From Flavobacteriales bacterium (GTDB lineage Bacteria > Bacteroidota > Bacteroidia > NS11-12g > UBA9320), in assembly GCA_020635435.1 (NCBI GenBank), contig JACJZU010000004.1, positions 434,001-498,000 of the forward strand: a stretch of 64,000 nt of DNA, given 5' to 3'. The position numbers and the translations under genes were made by a program. This document shows positions 44,733 through 53,868 of this stretch, in pieces. The notes under the pieces are model-generated. The model saw only the letters and a program-made list of their open reading frames with translations. It did not search any database and was not told the DNA's origin. How positions within the stretch are numbered: the first letter of the stretch is position 1; every line of letters begins with the position of its first letter.

Positions 44733-45869
44733 TCAATTAAAATAGGTTTCCAATAACATCTTACCATTTCCCACGACCTGTTTGCCCTTCGCAAATACAT
44801 CGGTTAGCTTGAGGTCATCGTCCAACATGCACAGATCTGCATCAGCTCCGGCTTCGATACGCCCTTTGTGCTTCAAACCCAGGTTGATAGCCGGATTGAT
44901 GGTCACCGGCAGGAGGGCTTGTTCAAGGGGTAGGATACCGTTCTTCACCAAAGCCCGCATCTCGGTGAAATTTTCACTCACTGGAGCGCGATAAAACCCG
45001 ATGGCCTTCCCATTGGCGTCCTTTTTCTCCAAACCGGCATTTCCGTCGCTGCTGAACGTGATCAAATTGATGTCGGCTCCTTGTTCCAATGCATAGGCAA
45101 CCGCCAAATGCGGGTCGGTGTATTTGGATGCACCCGTGGTGATGTCGATCATTCCACCTTTTTTGGCAAATAGGATGGCTTCGTCAAACAGATCTTTTGT
45201 CCGGGCAACATGTGTAGGTGAAATATGTGCGATCGGGAACTGATAGCTGTCCACCAGTTCGAACAACACATCCATTTTCGATCGGAGATTGCCCAGATGC
45301 AGATGCAGTATTCCCTTTTTGTTGGCGATCATGCCACCAACCCGAACTTGTCTCAGTAGACGCGCCAATTCCAGCGCTTGTGGATAGGAACTGCGTATGT
45401 CGGCTATGGCGATCTTGCAACCGAGTACTTTGTCGATAAAGATCAGGTCTTCTTGTACACTGTTCATGAGATGCACCGGATCCAAACCATAATATCCGGT
45501 ATGCATATAGGCCGTCATACCCTCTTGTTCGAGGGCACAGGCTTTTGCGTAAAGCGCATGTAAACTACGGGTTGCTCCATCCGTGCCCAGGAGTCCGACC
45601 ACCGTGGTCGTGCCGTGGATCAGCAACTCTTCGATGCGCATTTCAGGGGTCATGGATGCGAAGCCGTTTTTGCCACCGGCTCCCGTGATGTGCACATGTT
45701 GATCGATAAGACCGGGTATCAACGACCGCCCTTCCGCATCAATAATCTCAAAACCGGGAATTGGATCGATCCGGTCGCTGATAGCGAGGATCTGCGATCC
45801 ACCGATAAGCAGGTCTTTCTTTCCCAAAAAGGAAGGACTGTACACGTTGGCATTTTGAATGATCACCAT
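44733..45869 (-). CDS. iadA: Isoaspartyl dipeptidase
   Basis: This 378-residue amidohydrolase has the zinc motif DQHVHITGAGG, a Lys in CKIAIADIRSSYP (carboxylated bridge), HLHLG, HISPTHV and the catalytic Asp in FSSDGNAG. It hydrolyses beta-aspartyl dipeptides, releasing aspartate. Such dipeptides arise from damaged proteins or from cyanophycin breakdown. It overlaps the dcuC stop by 7 bp, so import or export of C4 acids and peptide hydrolysis are tightly coupled. There is no signal peptide, so it acts in the cytosol. Confidence 0.93.
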   Translation of the reverse strand: MVIIQNANVYSPSFLGKKDLLIGGSQILAISDRIDPIPGFEIIDAEGRSLIPGLIDQHVHITGAGGKNGFASMTPEMRIEELLIHGTTTVVGLLGTDGATRSLHALYAKACALEQEGMTAYMHTGYYGLDPVHLMNSVQEDLIFIDKVLGCKIAIADIRSSYPQALELARLLRQVRVGGMIANKKGILHLHLGNLRSKMDVLFELVDSYQFPIAHISPTHVARTKDLFDEAILFAKKGGMIDITTGASKYTDPHLAVAYALEQGADINLITFSSDGNAGLEKKDANGKAIGFYRAPVSENFTEMRALVKNGILPLEQALLPVTINPAINLGLKHKGRIEAGADADLCMLDDDLKLTDVFAKGKQVVGNGKMLLETYFN

Positions 45870-47242
45870 TGAATGAAATGATTAAGAAGCATGAACACAA
45901 AAGCGATCCCCAATGGGATCAGATTCCGTTTGACGATCTGGAGGGAAGTGACCCCGGCGATCTCCCCAACGGAGATGAGCACTCCGGCAACCGGACTGAT
46001 CGTACGGCCCATGGAAGCCGCAAAATTCATAGGCAGAATGAATTTGACCGATTCCAGGCCAAATGAAGACGCGATCTTCGGGATGAGTGGACTGAATGCG
46101 AAAAATGCCGCGTTGCCACTGCCCATGAGCATGGAGGCGAAAAAGATGATCCCGGTCATGACCACCGCAATACCCAAAGCACCCAGACCGAGATGTTGGG
46201 AAAACTCGACCAGGCCATTGATGAAACCAAGTGCGATCAATCCCTTGGCAAAGATGTCGGCAACTATGATCAGCGTTACCACGGTTTTGAAGATGTTGCC
46301 CATACCGTTCCAAAATGCCGTTAGCCCCGAGAGTACATGCTTCACATTTCGTGTTCGAATGAGTTCGAACAGCACGCCAACAAATAAGCTGATGAACATG
46401 GCCGTGGTAGTGTCGAGTGTGATCCGGATTGGGAAGAAGTTGAATAATTCCGAAAAAACGACCAAAAGCACGAGGGGGAAGATGGGGATCAACGCATAGA
46501 TCTTAGGCGCTTTCTCCTTAACCTCCGGCTTCGATGCTGCGTCAACTGCAACCGGCTCAACCGCCTCAGCTTCTTTTCGGTCGAAATAGCGGTTCACAAA
46601 GTAATAGCTCACCACCATTACGATGGTTAAAGGCCAGGCCAATGGTATTTGATGCTGAACGAAGTACAACACGCCATCCAATTCGGCAACATTCGTGGCG
46701 GCGGCGGTCATGGCCGAGGCCGGCCCCATACCCATGGAGGTACAGGCCGTTATCACGGAAACTGCTGAAAGTCGGCTCACCCCCAATCCCACAAGGATCG
46801 GATACACAGAGGCCATGAGCAATAAGCCCATTCCGGCTGCCGATGGTATACAGATGAACAATACCTGCCCGATCGGAATTACGGCAACTGCTGCGAGATC
46901 GGGATTCTTTTTGAGAACGCCCAGTGGCTTGAGAGCGAGATCCACCAATACGGCTGATGCCCCGATCTTGTCAATATAGGCCACAAATCCCCCGATCACC
47001 ATGATCATCAGGCCCACTCCGGCATTGGTGCCGGAAAAAGATTCCGTCACAAGTACAAAAAGGTCAAATCCTTGCCAGCCGGAAGGATGCTTCACCTTGG
47101 GCAAGACCAAACCGAGCGACCAGGCCAATCCCAACATCACCAAACCTGCTATGAGAAGCAAGGCATGTGGATTGTAACCCTTCAGGAGCAAATAGCCCAG
47201 AACGATTATAAAGATCAGCGCAAGGATCGGTCCGGTCAACAT
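45863..47242 (-). CDS. dcuC: C4-dicarboxylate carrier, DcuC family
   Basis: The 459-residue protein has about twelve hydrophobic helices, with the family's VIPIGQVLFICIPSAAGMGLLL and MLMGSGNAAFFAFSPLIPKIA segments and the NFAASMGRTISPVAGVLISV region. DcuC carriers exchange succinate, fumarate and aspartate-like C4 acids. A charged loop near residues 230-250 (DRKEAEAVEPVAVDAASKPE) divides the two halves. Because iadA follows with an overlap, the substrate could be the aspartate or fumarate produced from isoaspartyl peptides, or the peptides themselves. Confidence 0.88.
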   Translation of the reverse strand: MLTGPILALIFIIVLGYLLLKGYNPHALLLIAGLVMLGLAWSLGLVLPKVKHPSGWQGFDLFVLVTESFSGTNAGVGLMIMVIGGFVAYIDKIGASAVLVDLALKPLGVLKKNPDLAAVAVIPIGQVLFICIPSAAGMGLLLMASVYPILVGLGVSRLSAVSVITACTSMGMGPASAMTAAATNVAELDGVLYFVQHQIPLAWPLTIVMVVSYYFVNRYFDRKEAEAVEPVAVDAASKPEVKEKAPKIYALIPIFPLVLLVVFSELFNFFPIRITLDTTTAMFISLFVGVLFELIRTRNVKHVLSGLTAFWNGMGNIFKTVVTLIIVADIFAKGLIALGFINGLVEFSQHLGLGALGIAVVMTGIIFFASMLMGSGNAAFFAFSPLIPKIASSFGLESVKFILPMNFAASMGRTISPVAGVLISVGEIAGVTSLQIVKRNLIPLGIAFVFMLLNHFIQW

Positions 47243-47246
47243 TGTT

Positions 47247-48188
47247 CTAAAATGGAGTGCCGTCTACCTTGGTGCCGGGCGAGAACAGTGCAGTACTCGC
47301 TGCAGCATGTTGTTCGAATTCTCCGGTAAGGTCCGGGTTGCGTGTGTAGGATTCGTTTGGATTGTTCGAGAGCGGCTCGATATCGAATCGAAGCACCACA
47401 ACACCATCCGGATTTACCAGAAGCATTTCATCCCCGGCATTGTTCAGATTCAGATCACCGAATGTGCTGGTTTGTACCGTCGCACCACCAAAACTTCCGG
47501 TTGGCGTGCCACCTCCAAAAACCACAAAGGCCTTTCCCGGTTGGATCACCGTTCCATTCGGGATCAAATGGTTCGGAGTATTGATGGCCATGTTCTCGGT
47601 GTCGAAAATTTTATAACCACTCAGGTCGATCGGTTGGCTTGATATGTTCACAAATTCCAGGAATTCATCCTCAGCCTGAGCGTATTGCCCGTCGCCATTG
47701 GCATCCCCATCCAAACCATTGTTTGAAGGGTCGTACAGGATCTCGTTCAGGATCAGGTTGAAAGCCGATGGTACATCATCATCTTCTATCAATATGTCCA
47801 CTTTCTGCATAGCGGCATTCAGTTCTGCACCCTCTACCGTAAGTATCTGTACGGTGAGTGTTTCATTGCCTTCCTTTAAGGTGTCCTGAACGGTGCTCAG
47901 AAATACCGAAGTCGAAGCCGATCCTGCAGGTATAACGATCAGATCGCTGCACAGAAAGTCCAAACCTCGTGTGGCCGTTCCGCTGAAGTTCAGACCCACG
48001 GTAACATCGTTATCTTGAACAGAACCCAAAGAAACCGTGATGGTTGTTGAATCCTGATCTTCGGAAAGGGTGATGGCACCGGCAGAAAGACTTACTTTAC
48101 CGGCATTCTCCGGCTCTACGTCGTTGGTTTCACAGGCGAATAGAACGACGGACAACCCCATAAAAAGGGCGAGATCTCGAAACTGCAT
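47247..48188 (-). CDS. Calx-beta plus lamin-tail-domain lipoprotein
   Basis: The 313-residue protein has a lipoprotein signal ending SVVLFAC. A Calx-beta-like domain (ITLSEDQDSTTITVSLGS ... KEGNETLTVQIL) follows, then a lamin-tail domain (LILNEILYDPSNNGLDGDAN ... FLEFVNISSQPIDLSGYKI ... NSFNPNES-like LSNNPNESYTRNPDLTGEF). The second domain closely resembles that of the next upstream protein, including DPSNN-LDGDANGDG (a possible Ca2+ site). It is probably a cell-surface binding lipoprotein. It lies 4 bp before dcuC and 6 bp after the T9SS gene, which ties it to the operon. Confidence 0.85.
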   Translation of the reverse strand: MQFRDLALFMGLSVVLFACETNDVEPENAGKVSLSAGAITLSEDQDSTTITVSLGSVQDNDVTVGLNFSGTATRGLDFLCSDLIVIPAGSASTSVFLSTVQDTLKEGNETLTVQILTVEGAELNAAMQKVDILIEDDDVPSAFNLILNEILYDPSNNGLDGDANGDGQYAQAEDEFLEFVNISSQPIDLSGYKIFDTENMAINTPNHLIPNGTVIQPGKAFVVFGGGTPTGSFGGATVQTSTFGDLNLNNAGDEMLLVNPDGVVVLRFDIEPLSNNPNESYTRNPDLTGEFEQHAAASTALFSPGTKVDGTPF

Positions 48189-48194
48189 GATGCC

Positions 48195-49784
48195 CTAGTG
48201 CTTGATCAGGCGAATGTTCGATACCTCCTCCCCGCTGCGGATCTCGAGTGTGTAAACTCCCGCTTCTACGGAACTCAGATCAATTACATCCAGATCTTCG
48301 CGCAGTCGGAGTATCTCCTGAGCAGTTGCAGAGTAAAGGACAACCTCATCGATCCGGTATGTATTGTGTTGAATATACAAGCGATCGCCGGCTGGGTTCG
48401 GATAAACCACGAAATTGGTCCTGAAGCTGGCGATTCCCATTCCCTGATTGGTGATGGTGATGCTTGCAGAACCTTCGGTTCCGCCTCCGTCGTTTGCAGT
48501 GGCGGTTACCACTACCGTTCCATTGCTTACCGCTGTGAGTAAGCCCATGGAGCTAATGGTTCCGATCATCTCATCGTCCACCGACCAGGTGAATGTAGTG
48601 TCTGCAGCATAGGAAGGACTTACCATCGCCATCATCTGAAGGGTTCCGGCAGGGGTTGTGATGGTGCTTGCTCCACCTTCTCCTTCAACTTCGATGGAGG
48701 AAACATTCACATCCGGACAACCCATATAGCGGCATGAACTCAAATAGATATTCTCCGTTTCGTCTGTACAGTCGGGCATGGCGGCATACCAACCGGTATC
48801 GGTGAGGTAGGCCCAGGCGTCGGAATATTCCCAAGGCAATCCGGATCCGCTTTGATTGGGATCTCCGTAGGTGTCGATCACGTACGAACCGAGGAACAAC
48901 TCAATGGCGTCGTCTCCGTTCTGGCTCACTGCGCCGACGTTATCTACGATGATGTGCTCAAATTCCCGGAAGCATTCAACCAGATAAGCTTCCATTGCAG
49001 CTGAGTCGCGAACGATGAGTATGTCGTCGCCTTTGGCAATAGACAAAGCCGGGAGAGGAAATTCGATACCATCGGTTCCTCCTCCGTTATTGGCGACACC
49101 GATCCCATAATTGCTGAGGTCGGAGATGGCTGAATCGGCGTGCAGATGTATGGCCTTACCGGAAGAACCACCCGCCGGAGTGGTGAAATCGATGATTCCC
49201 TGCAGATGCAACTCGCGTGCAAAAACTGTGCTATCAACCCTCAAACCGGGAGAGAAGAGGCGGGAGGTATTTGCCGCATGTTGTTCAAAATCACCGGTAA
49301 TGTCCGGATTACGCGTGTACGATTCGTTCGGGTTGTTGGAAAGGGCATCGGAATCGAAGGAAAGTACCACATTCCCACTGGCATCTTTAATTATGATCAC
49401 CTCACCGCTGTTGTTGAGATTCATCCCCTCAACATTGGTATCGGCTAAAACCAGCGCATTTCCGTAATATCCCATTGGAGTTCCCCCTCCAAAAACCACT
49501 AAAGCCCCACCGGGTGCAAGGATAACCCCGCTTGGAATGGTGTAGCGCAACTCGCCATTCGTCGTGTCGTCCCAGATCTGGTAGCCGCTCATATCCACAT
49601 AGGTGGAACCGCCATTCACAAATTCGATGAAGGCATCGGCTTCCTGATCGTAAACCCCGTCTCCGTTGGCATCGCCATCCAGCGCATTGTTTGATGGGTC
49701 GTACAATACTTCATTGATTACAACTTGTCCGTATGCCGTGAAACAGGCCGCGAACAAAACAAGGATTAAGTAGATCTTTTTCAT
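48195..49784 (-). CDS. Secreted lamin-tail-domain protein with BIG2-like and T9SS domains
   Basis: The roughly 529-residue protein starts at ATG 49784, directly ahead of a signal peptide (MKKIYLILVLFAACFTAYG). Next come a lamin-tail domain (VVINEVLYDPSNNALDGDAN ... FIEFVNGGSTYVDMSGYQI) and a second LTD-like stretch of about 170 residues. A BIG2-like Ig domain (TFTWSVDDEMIGTISSMGLL, ANDGGGTEGSASITI) and a T9SS sorting domain (FVVYPNPAGDRLYI, EAGVYTLEI) complete it. It is first in the seven-gene operon and likely a released or surface-attached protein. The substrate or ligand is unknown. Confidence 0.85.
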   Translation of the reverse strand: MKKIYLILVLFAACFTAYGQVVINEVLYDPSNNALDGDANGDGVYDQEADAFIEFVNGGSTYVDMSGYQIWDDTTNGELRYTIPSGVILAPGGALVVFGGGTPMGYYGNALVLADTNVEGMNLNNSGEVIIIKDASGNVVLSFDSDALSNNPNESYTRNPDITGDFEQHAANTSRLFSPGLRVDSTVFARELHLQGIIDFTTPAGGSSGKAIHLHADSAISDLSNYGIGVANNGGGTDGIEFPLPALSIAKGDDILIVRDSAAMEAYLVECFREFEHIIVDNVGAVSQNGDDAIELFLGSYVIDTYGDPNQSGSGLPWEYSDAWAYLTDTGWYAAMPDCTDETENIYLSSCRYMGCPDVNVSSIEVEGEGGASTITTPAGTLQMMAMVSPSYAADTTFTWSVDDEMIGTISSMGLLTAVSNGTVVVTATANDGGGTEGSASITITNQGMGIASFRTNFVVYPNPAGDRLYIQHNTYRIDEVVLYSATAQEILRLREDLDVIDLSSVEAGVYTLEIRSGEEVSNIRLIKH

Positions 49785-49864
49785 GGTTTGTGTTTTTATC
49801 AGGTCGAGCCTGTCTACACGAAGTACAGGCAAGTTCAAAATACGCAGTTCATTATTTGCCTTAG

Positions 49865-49898
49865 GCAGACCAATTTAAAGTAAATTAGCAGGCCAATT
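49865..49898. promoter_or_regulatory. Direct repeats ahead of the MocR-type gene (candidate operator)
   Basis: GCAGACCAATT (49865-49875) and GCAGGCCAATT (49888-49898) match at 10 of 11 positions, 23 bp apart, directly before the regulator's ATG. Two short inverted repeats, GCCTGT...ACAGGC and TGCC-TTA-GGCA, lie just upstream. MocR-type regulators often bind direct repeats in divergent control regions, and this 114 bp gap separates the regulator from the acidic-peptide operon. Confidence 0.45.
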
Positions 49899-51365
49899 AT
49901 GCGTACCGGATTGCGGAAGATCGCCCGAAGTTATGAGGAAATGCAATCTTCATCCGAGAAGAAGTACGTGCGTTTATTCCGGGTGATCCGCGACCTGATC
50001 CTGAATGGGGAGATCCCGGACCAAATGCTCCTGCCCCCGAGCCGAATCTTAGCTGATAAACTCGGTTTGTCGCGAAGTACAGTGGTTCGCGCCTACGAGG
50101 CGCTGAAATATGAATCACTCATCTCGGGAAGAACCGGTTCGGGTTACCGGATCAGATCCCCTGAGCCGCGCAAACCGGCCCCGCCACCTCCCGATACCGG
50201 AAATCTTCCCGAGCTCTCAACCGCCGGAAAAGCATTTGTGAGCAATATCAATCTGATCAACAGCACGGAAGATGAATCGATCGCATTTCGTCCGGGCTTG
50301 CCACCCCTTGATATTTTCCCATTGAACCAGTGGAAACGACTTTCCAATAATTACTGGAAGCAGATCAGCCTGAGTAGTTTGGCCTATTCCGCAACTGCCG
50401 GACTACCCGCACTCCGACACAGCATTGCCGATTATCTGGCCGTGAGTCGTGGCGTAAAATGCAGTCCGGAGCAGGTTTTTATTGTTTCGGGGTCTTTGCA
50501 ATCCCTCTACCTCATCGGCAAGGCATTCATCAATCCCGGCGATGTGGTTGTACTGGAGAACCCAACGTTCCCCAATGTGCATTCCATTTTTAAAAGTCAA
50601 CTGGCCACTTTGTGTTCTGCAGCGCCCGACCAACACGGTTTAGATCCTGATCAGATGGAGGTACCTCCCGATGCGCGTGTGAAGATCATGCACCTCTCAC
50701 CATCAGCGCATTACCCAACCGGTGTGCGTATGAGTACCGAGCGCAAGCGGAAGGTCCTGAATTGGGCTCGGGAGCAAAAATGCCTGATCATTGAAAACGA
50801 CTACGAGGCCGAGATCAACAATTACGGCCGCAACGATCCCACAATTTTCAGCCTGGATCCCGACCAGCGAACGATATATCTCGGTACATTCAACCGCATT
50901 CTCCACCCTTCATTGCGCATCGGGTATATGGTCGCACCGGTTCACCTGATCGATGTGCTCGATGCGATCATGAGGCATTCGCACCGCTTCGTGGCCCCGT
51001 CGATTCAAGTAGTGCTCAATCAGTTCATCGAAAAACAATTACTCTGGCAACATGTGAACCGCCTGAACGAGGTGGTCGACGAACGCCGGGAACTCTTTGC
51101 ACGGGAAATGCGGCAAACCTTCGAGGGCATTCTGCACATGCATGAAGGCATGGCTCCCGGCTTGCAGTTAATGGCACATCTCGAGTACGACCTTCCCGAC
51201 CTCGACCGTGCCCGTGATCTGCGCCAAAAAAGGATCATTACACATCCCCTCAGCAAATGCTTTGTGAGCGGTGAAAAAGCACACGGACTCATATTCGGTT
51301 TCTCCTCCGTTCGCGTTCCCGTGATACGAAACAGGATCCGACAGATGGCCTCCATACTGATCTGA
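49899..51365 (+). CDS. MocR/PdxR-type regulator lacking the PLP lysine
   Basis: The 488-residue protein has an N-terminal GntR winged helix (LPPSRILADKLGLSRSTVVRAYEAL) and a class I aminotransferase-like domain. In family members the PLP lysine lies in GTFSKxLxPxLRxGY; here the segment reads GTFNRILHPSLRIGY, so Arg333 replaces it. Other fold residues (ENPTFPN, HLSPSAHYPTG, ENDYEAEIN) are also drifted. It may sense a non-aldimine ligand or free PLP, or respond without PLP. It is divergent from the seven-gene operon and 86 bp upstream of the esterase/DASS pair, so either could be its target. Confidence 0.9.
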   Translation: MRTGLRKIARSYEEMQSSSEKKYVRLFRVIRDLILNGEIPDQMLLPPSRILADKLGLSRSTVVRAYEALKYESLISGRTGSGYRIRSPEPRKPAPPPPDTGNLPELSTAGKAFVSNINLINSTEDESIAFRPGLPPLDIFPLNQWKRLSNNYWKQISLSSLAYSATAGLPALRHSIADYLAVSRGVKCSPEQVFIVSGSLQSLYLIGKAFINPGDVVVLENPTFPNVHSIFKSQLATLCSAAPDQHGLDPDQMEVPPDARVKIMHLSPSAHYPTGVRMSTERKRKVLNWAREQKCLIIENDYEAEINNYGRNDPTIFSLDPDQRTIYLGTFNRILHPSLRIGYMVAPVHLIDVLDAIMRHSHRFVAPSIQVVLNQFIEKQLLWQHVNRLNEVVDERRELFAREMRQTFEGILHMHEGMAPGLQLMAHLEYDLPDLDRARDLRQKRIITHPLSKCFVSGEKAHGLIFGFSSVRVPVIRNRIRQMASILI

Positions 51366-51450
51366 ACCAAATCGGGTAATTGGTTTGTTTTTATTTGAAA
51401 AATTGGCTTGTTTGTGCTCCGGTAGCAGATTGTACTTTCGAATCGAACTC

Positions 51451-52368
51451 ATGAAGAAGTTTCTTGTATTGGTTTGGGTCGCATGTTTTCTAACGTATGG
51501 ATGCGACAACAACGAGCTCCCGGCCACCAAACCCGGAGACTTGAAGGATAGCGAGCTGAAAGGAACAGGTTCGTATATCTATTCATCGTATATCCCGCTG
51601 CGCGAAAAGCCTGTTCGCGTTCATTACCATATTCCTTCCAATGCAGATGAGCGATCACCTATTTTGTTCGCATTCCATGGTGCGAGTCGCGATGGACAAT
51701 ACACTCGTGATGTACTGGCTCCACAGGCCGACCGAAAAGGAGTTGTCCTTATAGTACCCGAATTCTCTACCGATTATTACCCGGGAGGCAATGAATACAA
51801 CCTGGGCAATTTGTTCGAGAATGGTGAAAATCCATCTCTTAGCTCCTTGAATGCGCAGGAGATCTGGACCTTCACGCTCATCAAGCAACTTTTTCTGGAC
51901 GTGAAGGCGAAGTTGAACAGCTCGCGTTCGGCATACGGTGTATTGGGTTTCTCAGCCGGTTCGCAATTCGCTCATCGCCTGGCCTATTTCTCAGGTGATG
52001 CTATTGAACGTGCCGCATTTTGTTCAGCCGGGTGGTACACGCTCATGGACGATCAGATCGAATTCCCGTATGGGACAGGCCTCACCCCATTTGACCCGGA
52101 TCGAAGGGCAATTTTACTCGGATCCGATTTTCATGTGCTTGTCGGAGCGTTGGATAATGATCCCAATGCTTCATCCCTGCGAAGAAATGAGGAAGCCGAC
52201 GAACAGGGAACCAATCGATACGACAGGGCGAACTTTTACTTTAATACCTGCAACACATTAGCTGCTCAATTGAGCACACCGTTCAATTGGGACATTACCG
52301 TTGTTCCAGGCGTGAGTCATGAGCTTTCCGGACTCGCATACCAGGCATTCGAAAAACTGTATCCATGA
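51451..52368 (+). CDS. Alpha/beta-hydrolase lipoprotein (esterase/LpqC-like)
   Basis: The roughly 305-residue protein starts at ATG 51451, followed by a lipoprotein signal (MKKFLVLVWVACFLTYGC). The domain has an oxyanion region ILFAFHGASRDG, nucleophile motif GFSAGS (Ser in G-F-S-A-G) and a late His in VPGVSHELSG. It resembles PHB-depolymerase/feruloyl-esterase-type hydrolases; the true substrate is unknown. It is anchored at the envelope. Its stop overlaps the DASS symporter ATG by 4 bp, so the released acid may be the transported product. Confidence 0.8.
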   Translation: MKKFLVLVWVACFLTYGCDNNELPATKPGDLKDSELKGTGSYIYSSYIPLREKPVRVHYHIPSNADERSPILFAFHGASRDGQYTRDVLAPQADRKGVVLIVPEFSTDYYPGGNEYNLGNLFENGENPSLSSLNAQEIWTFTLIKQLFLDVKAKLNSSRSAYGVLGFSAGSQFAHRLAYFSGDAIERAAFCSAGWYTLMDDQIEFPYGTGLTPFDPDRRAILLGSDFHVLVGALDNDPNASSLRRNEEADEQGTNRYDRANFYFNTCNTLAAQLSTPFNWDITVVPGVSHELSGLAYQAFEKLYP

Positions 52369-53813
52369 ATTGGAGAGTACAATTCAACTCGGCTCGTGCG
52401 ATCGGATTCCTGTTGGGACCTTTGCTCTTCGTATTGCTCCGTTTCTTCATGCAACCCAATGGCCTTACAGAGGCCGGAGCCGGAGTATTGGGTGCCACAC
52501 TGTGGATTGCCGTATGGTGGATCACCGAAGTTGTAGAAGTTGAAGTAACTGCGCTGTTACCCATAGTTCTCTTCCCCCTCGCCGGAGGCATGAGCCTTGC
52601 CGATACGTGTGCATCCTATGGTCACAAATTCATTTATCTCTTCTTCGGTGGATTCGTTCTGGCCATAGCCATTCAGAAATGGCAATTGCATAAGCGCATT
52701 GCACTCAATATCATTCATCGCCTGGGTACAAAACCTGCGCATATTATACTCGGTTTCATGATCAGCACCGCTTTCATGTCTATGTGGATCTCGAATACCG
52801 CAACCGCAGTTATGATGCTTCCCATCGCACTTGCCGTAAGCAGGCAATTTGAGCACAGTCCCCAATCGGCCCAATTCACTTCCGCCCTGCTCCTGTCCAT
52901 AGCCTATTCGGCTTCGATCGGCGGTATTGCCACCTTGATCGGTACCCCGCCGAATCTCATTTTGGCAGGAGTGGTCCAGGAATTTTACAATATCGAGATC
53001 AGTTTCCTCCAGTGGATGCAGATCGGTTTACCGGTGAGTATCTGTTTGTTCATCGCCTGCTGGATCTATCTGACGCGGCCATTCAGGGGCGCAAAGGCTC
53101 TGGAATCTGATGAACTGCCCGCTATTGGAATTCAGCTCAGACAACTAGGTAAAATGGCGTACGAGGAGAAACTGATCCTGATCGTTTTTCTGGCAACCGC
53201 TTTTATGTGGGTGACACGTTCCTTCCTGTGGATGGAGCTCTTTCCCGGTATGGACGATACCATTATTGCGGTATGCGCAGCGTTCGTATTGTTTCTGCTG
53301 CCTTCCCGTCAAGGACATCAGAAACTGCTCGAATGGAAGGATGCCGTTAAGCTACCCTGGGGCGTGCTGGTCCTTTTTGGAGGAGGAATAGCCATTGCCG
53401 AGGCATTTCAGCAAAGCGGACTGGCTGAATGGATCGCAGCCAATCTCTCTGTGCTCAACGGGCTCAATGTTCTATTGGTACTGCTCGTGGTTGTGTTCAT
53501 GGTGAATTTTCTTACCGAGATCACCTCCAACCTGGCCACCACCTCCGTTTTACTCCCGGTTCTGGCCCCTCTGGCCATTGCATTGAATATGGATCCTTCC
53601 TCGTTGATGGTTGGTGCTACACTGGCAGCGTCCTGTGCATTCATGTTGCCTGTTGCCACAGCACCGAATGCGATCGTCTTTGCTTCCGAGCATATCACTA
53701 TGAAGCAGATGATGCGAACGGGATTGTGGCTGAATTTCGCATCAGTGATCATCATCACCTTTCTCGTCTATGTCCTGATCCCCATGCTCTTCAAAGGCGG
53801 TTTTGGCGGATAA
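52365..53813 (+). CDS. Sodium:anion symporter of the DASS/SLC13 family
   Basis: The 482-residue protein has about eleven helices. Both conserved SNT signatures are visible (WISNTATAVMMLPIA and TEITSNLATTSVLLPVLA), as is GTPPNLILAG. These bind sodium and a carboxylate, sulfate or phosphate. Members carry di- or tricarboxylates such as succinate and citrate. It is coupled to the esterase-like lipoprotein by an ATGA overlap and lies downstream of the MocR-type regulator. Together with DcuC it gives this stretch two separate C4-acid carriers. Confidence 0.93.
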   Translation: MNWRVQFNSARAIGFLLGPLLFVLLRFFMQPNGLTEAGAGVLGATLWIAVWWITEVVEVEVTALLPIVLFPLAGGMSLADTCASYGHKFIYLFFGGFVLAIAIQKWQLHKRIALNIIHRLGTKPAHIILGFMISTAFMSMWISNTATAVMMLPIALAVSRQFEHSPQSAQFTSALLLSIAYSASIGGIATLIGTPPNLILAGVVQEFYNIEISFLQWMQIGLPVSICLFIACWIYLTRPFRGAKALESDELPAIGIQLRQLGKMAYEEKLILIVFLATAFMWVTRSFLWMELFPGMDDTIIAVCAAFVLFLLPSRQGHQKLLEWKDAVKLPWGVLVLFGGGIAIAEAFQQSGLAEWIAANLSVLNGLNVLLVLLVVVFMVNFLTEITSNLATTSVLLPVLAPLAIALNMDPSSLMVGATLAASCAFMLPVATAPNAIVFASEHITMKQMMRTGLWLNFASVIIITFLVYVLIPMLFKGGFGG

Positions 53814-53868
53814 GCTCACCCTGCGGACCGATTCATCCCCGTTTAACCCGAATGCCGGATCGGTTTGA

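Noticed and set aside
44726..44800. ATG start at 44800 for the first porin
   Set aside because: It would overlap iadA by 68 bp and place charged residues ahead of the signal peptide; GTG at 44725 fits better.
45891..46499. Long antisense frame opposite dcuC
   Set aside because: Overlaps a well-supported transporter gene; composition typical of an antisense reading.
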